Positions 1 to 5,164 of a DNA stretch of 5,164 nt are shown in pieces. Both the position numbers and the translations under genes were made by a program. Position 1 is the stretch's first letter, and each line of letters begins with the position of its first letter. Below the pieces are notes generated by a model. That model was given only the letters and a program-made list of their open reading frames with translations, made no database searches and had not been told where the DNA came from. The DNA is from an uncultured Eubacteriales bacterium (lineage in GTDB: Bacteria > Bacillota > Clostridia > Christensenellales > Borkfalkiaceae), in assembly GCA_902767455.1 (NCBI GenBank), contig CACXHH010000186.1, positions 1 to 5,164 on the forward strand. The letters are read 5' to 3'.

Positions 1-1
1 A

Positions 2-319
2 GAATTGAAAACTTCTTCCGCAAAAGACAAGACGGACGTAGAGATAGCCAACCTTGCTATAAAAGATACGCTCAACAGAACTATTCTTACGACGGTCACC
101 ACGCTCGTAATGGTAGTAGTTCTCGCGTTCTTCTCCGTTTCGACTATCGCTGAGTTTATTCTCCCGATAATCTTCGGTCTTCTTGCAGGCGCGTTCTCGT
201 CCGTACTTCTTGCTCCTTCCTTCTGGGTTCTTTTCAGAAAGATATCTAAAAAGATCAAAGCCAAAAAGGAAAGCAACAAGGGTTACAAAGGCGCTGTTTC
301 TACTGAAAACAACAAATAA
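2..319 (+). CDS. secF: Protein translocase subunit SecF, C-terminal part (5' end outside window)
   Basis: This is the last 105 codons of a gene that enters from the left, in frame from base 2. The TTG at position 5 is an internal leucine, not a start. SecF works with SecD in the cytoplasmic membrane, using the proton motive force to help SecYEG-SecA export proteins. The visible part has the family's last conserved block: a cytoplasmic segment, then DTLNRTILTTVTTL (compare the SecF pattern of N-x-T-x-x-R-T-I-x-T-x-x-T-T-L), a hydrophobic helix (VMVVVLAFFSV), and a final helix with the Gly- and Ser-rich FGLLAGAFSSVLLAP pattern. These correspond to the last two of SecF's six membrane segments. 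The protein ends in a strongly basic, lysine-rich cytoplasmic tail. The fragment cannot show whether the gene is a separate secF or a fused secDF. A terminator follows 14 nt after the stop codon. The family call is firm from motif and synteny. Confidence 0.9.
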   Translation, partial: ELKTSSAKDKTDVEIANLAIKDTLNRTILTTVTTLVMVVVLAFFSVSTIAEFILPIIFGLLAGAFSSVLLAPSFWVLFRKISKKIKAKKESNKGYKGAVSTENNK

Positions 320-333
320 TCAATAACAGGTTT

Positions 334-373
334 CGGCGGGCGGGAGTCTTTTTCCGCCCGTCGAGTTTTTTTT
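334..373 (+). terminator. Intrinsic terminator after secF
   Basis: The 5' arm CGGCGGGCGG (334-343) pairs with the 3' arm CCGCCCGTCG (354-363). This gives a 10-bp GC-rich stem with one G-U wobble and a 10-nt loop. The 3' arm is followed by AG and then eight consecutive T (366-373). This is a textbook Rho-independent terminator for the secF transcript. No T run follows the stem on the opposite strand, so it looks unidirectional. The T tract ends 3 nt before the recJ ATG, which is unusually tight. Confidence 0.9.
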
Positions 374-376
374 ACG
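366..376 (+). promoter_or_regulatory. recJ translation initiation region without Shine-Dalgarno
   Basis: The 11 bases before the recJ ATG are the terminator's eight-T tract plus ACG, so a ribosome binding site has no room at normal spacing. The nearest purine match is GAG at 363-365, 11 nt from the ATG and inside or next to the hairpin. The ATG at 377 is still the best start: no other in-frame ATG occurs before codon 228, and the encoded N-terminus has the usual RecJ length ahead of the NRGI...FLNP block. Initiation must rely on a non-SD mechanism or a very weak site. Confidence 0.55.
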
Positions 377-2680
377 ATGGTTATACATAGCGAACTAAAA
401 ACCGAATACGATAAAAGCAAGATAGAAGAAATAGCCCAAAAGTTTGGGCTTTTTTCCGAAACTGCCGAAATCTTGTATAACCGTGGTATCAGGTCCGACG
501 AAGAGATAAAAAGCTTTTTAAACCCCGGCAAACACCATTTTTCAAATCCGTTCGACCTTCTCGGCGTTAAAGAAACTGTCGAAAGGATAAACTTTGCAAA
601 AGAAGGCGAAGAAACGGTCATCGTCTACGGTGACTACGACGCCGACGGCGTTTCGGCTACCACCGTCTTATGCTCGGCGCTTACGGAATACGGCGTAAAC
701 ACTATTCCGTACGTTCCCGAACGCGCCGACGGTTACGGGCTCAATAACGAAACGATCGACAAACTTATCGAAGAACATTTTCCCGATCTTATCATCACCG
801 TTGACTGCGGTATCAGTTGTAAAGATCAGGTCGAATATATAAAGAGTTTAGGCGTTGACGTAATAGTCACAGACCACCACGAACTTCCCGAAATCCTTCC
901 CGATTGTCTTTGCGTAAACTGCAAGATACCGTCAAAGAACAGTTTTCCGTGGCTTTGCGGCGCGGGCGTCGCCTTCAAGATAGCCTGTGCGCTACTTGGC
1001 GACAAGGCGTATAAATACCTTGATCTCGTAGCTATTGCGACCATTGCGGACAGCATGCCGCTTATCGGCGAAAACAGAGATATCGTCTATGAAGGCGTAA
1101 AACTTATCAGAAGCGGAAGAGCTTCCGCGCCTATAAACGAACTTATAGCCGTATGTAACGTCAAAGACGTAACTTCCACGAGCTTGGCGTTCACCATTGC
1201 TCCGCGTATAAACGCGGCGGGCAGAATGGGCGACGCGCACTCGGCGTTGCAGCTTATGCTCGCTCGCGACAAGGACAGTATCGAGCGTCTTGCGTTAAGG
1301 CTCAATTCCTTCAATCAACGCCGTCAGCAAGAGTGTGAAACGCTATACAAAAGCGCGCGCGAAAAGCTCATAAACCGCGCTTACGACAAAAAGATAGTCA
1401 TCTTACAGGACGATAGCTGGAACAGCGGGCTCGTCGGTATAATCGCCGCAAGGCTCGTAGAAGAGTTCTCGCGCCCCGTTATTCTTTTCGTCAATAACGA
1501 CGGAAAATTGCACGGCTCTGCCCGTTCGGTCGAATCTATCAATATTTACGAAGCGATATCCGCTTGTAAATCTCATCTTATTGATTTCGGCGGTCACGGT
1601 CAGGCGGCGGGTATAACCATCTCTGCCGAAGAGTTTGAAGCGTTCAGAACAGAAATCGAAGAATACGTCGATAAAAAGTATGATTTTTCGTGCTTCCGTC
1701 CGTCGAAATCAGCCGATATCCTGCTCGATAAACCCTTCCCGATAAAGCTTGCGAAAGAGATAAATATGCTCGAACCGTTCGGCACGGGCAACAAAAAACC
1801 GCTTTTTGCGCTCAAAGCGACGGAACTTTTCGTAATGCCCATAAAGATCGGCTCCCCGCACTTGTCGATAAGAAGTAAGTATATAGATATGCTTTACTTT
1901 AACGCCGCGGCAAAGAAAGAACTTTTGGCTTCCGGCGCCGAGAAGCACATTATTTTTGAGCCGAACGTTTCAGTTTTTAATCACGAAGAATCGCTTAAAG
2001 GTTACGTTAAAGACGTTGAATACGTCGTCGAGCCGTCCGAAAAGATAACGCTCGACGCCTTCCGCGAAAGCCTTTTGACGGCTGTAAACGACAACGACGA
2101 CTATCTGTTCGTTTCTCAGACGATGACCGAAAATCTCGTCGAAGAGTTTTCCGAAAAGCACTTCGGCACGATTTTTGCCCTTTATAACCCCGACAACGTT
2201 CAGAAATACCACCAACTTGTAAATCTCGACAAATCGCTTTACGAAACGGCTAACAAAAATCTCGTAAACAACGTCGTCGTCGGAATAACCACGCATAACG
2301 TAACGGGTTATAGGCGAATAATCTATCTGGACAGACCGCTCGGAAACGTACCGTTTTTAGGGCTTGGCGAAACTTTTATAAATCGTTCGCAACGCGCGTA
2401 TCCGTATTCCAAACTTCAAACGGAAAAAAGCGTGTTTGCGGATATTTATAAAAAGCTACGCGAGCAGGAATATTTCAAAGCCGAGTCGAGCGTGGAATTT
2501 GCGAGCAAATGTTCGTTCGGTTACCACAAAATGCAGATAATATTCGTACTCGAAGTATTTATCGAACTCGGTATTTTTTACTTCAATAAAGGCAATTTAA
2601 GATATAACCCGACTATAAAGACAAATCTCGAATCTTCCAAAATATATTCGGAAGTCGAAAAATTAAGCGTACAGCAATAA
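377..2680 (+). CDS. recJ: Single-stranded-DNA-specific 5'-3' exonuclease RecJ
   Basis: RecJ degrades single-stranded DNA 5' to 3' in the cytoplasm. It acts in RecFOR-type recombination, mismatch repair and base excision repair. The 767-residue product has the N-terminal NRGI...FLNP block (35-50) and the DHH domain: YGDYDADGVSA (84-94, metal ligands D86, D88, D90), TVDCGIS (141-147), TDHHE (165-169) and IADSMPL (223-229). The connector carries APRINAAGRMGDA (275-287). The DHHA1 domain follows with LHGSARS (378-384) and GGHGQAAGI (405-413). LEPFGTGNKKPLF (465-477) leads into the OB fold. A C-terminal region (about 555-767), including YPYSKLQTEKSVFADIYKKLRE, resembles the additional RecJ C-terminal domain of Bacillota. 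All catalytic motifs are intact, and the length is near that of Bacillus RecJ. It starts just after the secF terminator and lies 68 nt ahead of rel; apt, often found between them, is absent. Confidence 0.96.
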   Translation: MVIHSELKTEYDKSKIEEIAQKFGLFSETAEILYNRGIRSDEEIKSFLNPGKHHFSNPFDLLGVKETVERINFAKEGEETVIVYGDYDADGVSATTVLCSALTEYGVNTIPYVPERADGYGLNNETIDKLIEEHFPDLIITVDCGISCKDQVEYIKSLGVDVIVTDHHELPEILPDCLCVNCKIPSKNSFPWLCGAGVAFKIACALLGDKAYKYLDLVAIATIADSMPLIGENRDIVYEGVKLIRSGRASAPINELIAVCNVKDVTSTSLAFTIAPRINAAGRMGDAHSALQLMLARDKDSIERLALRLNSFNQRRQQECETLYKSAREKLINRAYDKKIVILQDDSWNSGLVGIIAARLVEEFSRPVILFVNNDGKLHGSARSVESINIYEAISACKSHLIDFGGHGQAAGITISAEEFEAFRTEIEEYVDKKYDFSCFRPSKSADILLDKPFPIKLAKEINMLEPFGTGNKKPLFALKATELFVMPIKIGSPHLSIRSKYIDMLYFNAAAKKELLASGAEKHIIFEPNVSVFNHEESLKGYVKDVEYVVEPSEKITLDAFRESLLTAVNDNDDYLFVSQTMTENLVEEFSEKHFGTIFALYNPDNVQKYHQLVNLDKSLYETANKNLVNNVVVGITTHNVTGYRRIIYLDRPLGNVPFLGLGETFINRSQRAYPYSKLQTEKSVFADIYKKLREQEYFKAESSVEFASKCSFGYHKMQIIFVLEVFIELGIFYFNKGNLRYNPTIKTNLESSKIYSEVEKLSVQQ

Positions 2681-2710
2681 AAAGCCTTTTCAAGAAGAAC
2701 GCGAAAACGA

Positions 2711-2733
2711 TACCGCACGACGACGTTGCGGTA
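2711..2733 (+). other. Inverted repeat / hairpin in the recJ-rel gap
   Basis: TACCGCA (2711-2717) and TGCGGTA (2727-2733) form a perfect 7-bp inverted repeat around a 9-nt loop. Allowing one bulged T (2726), two more pairs can form inside (2718-2719 with 2724-2725), leaving a 4-nt loop. Only ATTTTC follows, so as a terminator it would be weak. It lies 15 nt upstream of the rel ATG and could be an attenuator, a leader structure affecting rel translation, or chance. No convincing -35/-10 pair is visible in the gap. Confidence 0.45.
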
Positions 2734-2748
2734 ATTTTCATAAAAAAT
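2734..2748 (+). promoter_or_regulatory. rel translation initiation region, A/T-rich, no Shine-Dalgarno
   Basis: The 15 nt between the hairpin and the rel ATG are all A or T except one C, with no GGAG-like purine block. There is no in-frame ATG, GTG or TTG in the gap upstream of 2749, so the start is fixed by default as well as by the usual Rel N-terminal length. The leader is probably unstructured, which can support non-SD initiation. Confidence 0.5.
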
Positions 2749-4887
2749 ATGTTTGAAATCCTTGAAATCATTAAAAAATGTTATCCGCCCGAAGAGGCGG
2801 ATGAAATAATCAAAGCCTATTATTTTGCGCAGAAAGCTCACGAAGGTCAGAAACGCGCTTCGGGTGAAGAGTATTTTATACACCCGTGTTGCGTCAGTAA
2901 GATACTTATCGATCTCGGGCTCGACTATAAGACTATCTGCGCGGCTTTTTTGCACGACACGATAGAAGATACTTCCGTATCGGAAGGCGATATACAAAGA
3001 GAGTTCGGCGACGAAGTCTTAACGCTCGTTCAAGGCGTCACCAAGCTTGAAAAAATAGAGTTCAAATCTCAAAAAGAAGAGCAAGCCGAAAACTTCAAAA
3101 AGATATTCGTGTCGATGGCGCGCGATATACGCGTTATCATAATCAAGCTTGCCGACAGGCTTCATAACATGCGCTCGCTCAACTTTTTGTCGCACGCGCG
3201 CCAGCAAGCCATCGCGCACGAAACGCTCGATATTTACGCGCCGCTTGCGGGAAGGCTCGGTATCTCGCAGATAAAGTGCGAACTTGAAGACTTATGCTTG
3301 AAATATCTCGATCCCGAAGCTTTCGAGTATCTTAAAGTTCATATCGCGACCGAGCTTAAAGAGCGTAAAAAACTCGTCTATTCGGTCGCTTCCGACCTTA
3401 AAGCGATACTGGACGATTCGGGCATCAAAGGCGAAGTGATCGGAAGACCGAAACACTTCTATTCCATCTACAAAAAGATGAAGACGCGCGGCAAAACGCT
3501 CGACCAGATTTACGACCTTTCAGCCGTTCGCGTTATCGTCGAAACGGTCGACGAATGCTACGAAATCTTAGGAAAGATCCACAAAAAATGGGTTCCGCTC
3601 CCCGGCAGGATCAAGGACTATATCGCCATGCCGAAGGCGAATATGTATCAAAGCCTACACACGACGGTAGTAACTTCTTACGGTCAATACGTCGAGATAC
3701 AGATCCGCACCTTCGAGATGCACAAAACGGCTGAATTCGGTATAGCCGCGCACTGGAAATATAAGGAGCAGAAAACCGACGAAAACGACTTCGATAAACG
3801 TCTTTCCTGGATAAGAGAAGTAATGGAATGGCAGAGCGGCTTAAACTCTACCGACTTCGTCGAGTCCTTAAAAGGCGACATTTACTATCAGGAAGTTCTC
3901 GTTTTCACGCCGAAGGGCGAAGTTATAAGCCTTGCGCAAGGCTCCACGCCCGTAGACTTTGCTTACAGGATACACACGGAAGTAGGCAATAAGTGCGTCG
4001 GCGCGAAAGTAAACGGCAAGATAGTTCCTTTAAGCTTTAATCTTTCAACGGGCGATATCGTTGAAATTATAACGAATAAAAATTCAAAAGGTCCTTCGTG
4101 GGACTGGCTCAAATTCGTTGCCGCTCCGTCTACGAGAGCAAAAATCAAGTCCTTCTTCAAGCGCAACATGGCTGAAGAACACGTGAAGATCGGTAAGTCG
4201 ATGCTTGAAAATCAAGCAAAACTCAAAGGTTACGTGTTCTCTCAGCTTATGACCAACGCCAACTTCGAGAAGGTTTCGGAAAAACTCAACTTCAACACCC
4301 CCGAAGAAATGTACGCGGCGGTAGGTTGCGGCGCAGTTTCTCCGCAGCAGGTACTCTATAAATTTATCGATATCCACAAAAAGGAAGCTCCGCCGCAAGT
4401 TTCGCATTACAGCTCGCCCAACAGTATTTCGGGGCGCGCGTCCTCGGGCGACGTCGTAATAAAGGGCGTTGACGGACTTCTTATAAGGTTTGCGGGCTGT
4501 TGTAACCCCGTTCCGGGCGACAAGATAATCGGCTTCGTTTCCCGCGGGCGCGGCGTTACCGTACACAGAGCCGACTGTCCGAATATCCGCCGTGAAGACA
4601 CCGAAAGGATCCTTCCCGCAGAGTGGACGGGAAAAGCAGGCGAAGGCTACGTCGTAAGCCTGAAAATACAGGGCACCGAAAAAGCTCCGCTTATGTATAT
4701 CGTGTCGTCGGCGTGCTCGATACTCGGGCTGTTCTGCATTTCCTTCAACGGCAGAATAGACGCGAAAACCAAAACTTCGGTTGCCGATATGGCGGTTAAG
4801 CTCAACAAAAAGGAAGATCTCGACCTTCTTATAAAGAAGCTGAAAGAATCCAAAGAGATCATCGACGTATTCAGAGCCATCGTATGA
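2749..4887 (+). CDS. rel: Bifunctional (p)ppGpp synthetase/hydrolase (RelA/SpoT family, long RSH)
   Basis: This cytoplasmic, ribosome-associated enzyme makes (p)ppGpp from ATP and GDP/GTP on amino-acid starvation and also hydrolyses it. The 712 residues contain all long-RSH domains. The HD hydrolase (about 25-180) keeps H45 (IHP), H69-D70 with E73-D74 (LHDTIEDT) and D136 (LADRLHN), so hydrolysis should be active. The synthetase (about 230-345) has GRPKHFYSIYKKM (232-244), D256, NMYQSLHT (298-305) and E316 in EIQIRT. Its RIKD (287-290) is the RxKD motif typical of bifunctional Rel/SpoT enzymes rather than the ExDD of monofunctional RelA. TGS spans about 382-442 (DFAYRIHTEVGNKCVGAKVNG), followed by a helical region with WDWLKFV. 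The zinc-binding domain has C584-C585, H606 and C610. An ACT domain (about 634-712) ends the protein. Length is close to the roughly 730 residues of Bacillus Rel. The stop overlaps the next start by 4 nt. A single intact long RSH here fits Bacillota. Confidence 0.96.
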   Translation: MFEILEIIKKCYPPEEADEIIKAYYFAQKAHEGQKRASGEEYFIHPCCVSKILIDLGLDYKTICAAFLHDTIEDTSVSEGDIQREFGDEVLTLVQGVTKLEKIEFKSQKEEQAENFKKIFVSMARDIRVIIIKLADRLHNMRSLNFLSHARQQAIAHETLDIYAPLAGRLGISQIKCELEDLCLKYLDPEAFEYLKVHIATELKERKKLVYSVASDLKAILDDSGIKGEVIGRPKHFYSIYKKMKTRGKTLDQIYDLSAVRVIVETVDECYEILGKIHKKWVPLPGRIKDYIAMPKANMYQSLHTTVVTSYGQYVEIQIRTFEMHKTAEFGIAAHWKYKEQKTDENDFDKRLSWIREVMEWQSGLNSTDFVESLKGDIYYQEVLVFTPKGEVISLAQGSTPVDFAYRIHTEVGNKCVGAKVNGKIVPLSFNLSTGDIVEIITNKNSKGPSWDWLKFVAAPSTRAKIKSFFKRNMAEEHVKIGKSMLENQAKLKGYVFSQLMTNANFEKVSEKLNFNTPEEMYAAVGCGAVSPQQVLYKFIDIHKKEAPPQVSHYSSPNSISGRASSGDVVIKGVDGLLIRFAGCCNPVPGDKIIGFVSRGRGVTVHRADCPNIRREDTERILPAEWTGKAGEGYVVSLKIQGTEKAPLMYIVSSACSILGLFCISFNGRIDAKTKTSVADMAVKLNKKEDLDLLIKKLKESKEIIDVFRAIV

Positions 4888-5164
4888 TAAAAAGAATACT
4901 TTCTCTGACCGTAGGCGAAATGCGCTCGAAGATTTACTTCGTCGAAGGCGAAAACGGCAAGTCGCTCATGATAGACTGCGGCGCTTCCGACGGCTTCGTT
5001 AGTTCGTTTATAGAGAAAAATTCGCTGTCGATAGGCGCCGTTTTGCTTACGCACGGTCACTTCGACCATATAGGCGGGCTGGACTACGCCGAGAAAAACG
5101 CTATCGACGTGTATATCGGCGAATACGACGCGCCTATGCTATCCGACGATTATCTCAACCTTTC
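4884..5164 (+). CDS. MBL-fold metallo-hydrolase, N-terminal part (3' end outside window)
   Basis: The ATG lies inside the rel stop region (ATGA, 4-nt overlap), and the frame stays open for 93 codons to the window edge. The visible protein begins with two beta-strand-like segments (IKRILSLTVGEMRSKIYFVEG and SLMIDCGA, D31), then LLTHGHFDHIGG. This holds the metallo-beta-lactamase metal motif HxHxDH (H57, H59, D61, H62). The short N-terminus running straight into x-x-IDCG resembles hydroxyacylglutathione hydrolase (glyoxalase II)-like proteins, which commonly sit next to rel in Clostridia and bind two zinc (or iron) ions. The true substrate cannot be read from this part; thioester hydrolysis is a family-based guess. 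No leader peptide is apparent, so it is probably cytoplasmic. The overlap suggests translation coupled to rel, and there is no clear Shine-Dalgarno (only AGAG at 4873-4876). Conserved later ligands lie outside the window. Confidence 0.88.
   Translation, partial: MIKRILSLTVGEMRSKIYFVEGENGKSLMIDCGASDGFVSSFIEKNSLSIGAVLLTHGHFDHIGGLDYAEKNAIDVYIGEYDAPMLSDDYLNL

Noticed and set aside
5..7. TTG as a possible start of a small 104-residue membrane protein
   Set aside because: The frame is open to the window's left edge, and the sequence matches the C-terminal block of SecF, so this is an internal leucine codon.
58..63. TATAAA as a -10 box
   Set aside because: It lies in the conserved SecF coding block, and no -35-like hexamer sits about 17 nt upstream.
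473..475. TTG as an alternative recJ start
   Set aside because: It would remove 32 residues that belong to the normal RecJ N-terminus and has no better binding site upstream.
283..621. 112-codon minus-strand open frame crossing the terminator
   Set aside because: It would run through the secF terminator and the RecJ N-terminus. It has no family resemblance.
2687..2715. TTTTCA with a distant ATACCG as a promoter for rel
   Set aside because: Both hexamers match the consensus poorly, and the second lies largely within the hairpin arm.
2578..2997. 139-codon minus-strand open frame spanning the recJ end, gap and rel start
   Set aside because: It runs antisense to two well-supported genes and has no recognisable motif or start signal.
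4084..4566. 160-codon open frame on the minus strand inside rel
   Set aside because: It lies wholly opposite the conserved TGS-to-zinc-domain part of Rel, and its product shows no recognisable domain. It is a codon-bias shadow.
4647..5069. 140-codon minus-strand open frame across the rel/MBL junction
   Set aside because: It is antisense to the ACT domain and the HxHxDH region, which are clearly coding on the + strand.

Overview
This is an ordinary housekeeping stretch of a bacterial chromosome. All genes are on the + strand: the 3' end of secF, then recJ, then a bifunctional (p)ppGpp synthetase/hydrolase (rel), then the 5' end of a metallo-beta-lactamase-fold hydrolase. The order secF-recJ-rel-MBL hydrolase matches the conserved secDF-recJ-(apt)-rel-(dtd)-MBL neighbourhood of Bacillota, especially Clostridia. 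The long RecJ, which has an extra C-terminal region after the OB fold, also fits Bacillota. I infer an uncultured, moderate-GC member of Clostridia or a relative; the window has no rRNA or other marker to fix the taxon.

Layout: 2-319 is the end of SecF, the membrane subunit that assists Sec-dependent protein export. A strong intrinsic terminator (334-373) follows and ends only 3 nt before the recJ start codon. recJ (377-2680) encodes the single-strand-specific 5'-3' exonuclease used in recombination and repair. A 68-nt gap holding a perfect 7-bp inverted repeat separates it from rel (2749-4887), which carries HD hydrolase, synthetase, TGS, helical, zinc-binding and ACT regions. Rel overlaps the next gene by 4 nt (ATGA). 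That gene (4884 to the window edge) begins an MBL-fold hydrolase of the glyoxalase II type and is cut off at position 5164.

The genes do not form a single pathway. They cover protein export, DNA repair, the stringent response and a probable thioester or similar hydrolysis, and are co-located by conserved synteny. The likely transcription plan is an upstream secDF unit ended by the terminator, followed by a recJ-rel-MBL unit.

The most notable points concern expression signals. None of the three visible starts has a recognisable Shine-Dalgarno sequence, and recJ and rel both have a GC-rich hairpin followed by an A/T-dominated leader just before the ATG. I found no mobile element, CRISPR array, RNA gene or undescribed system. 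The genes fill nearly all of the window; the only gaps are 320-376 and 2681-2748.
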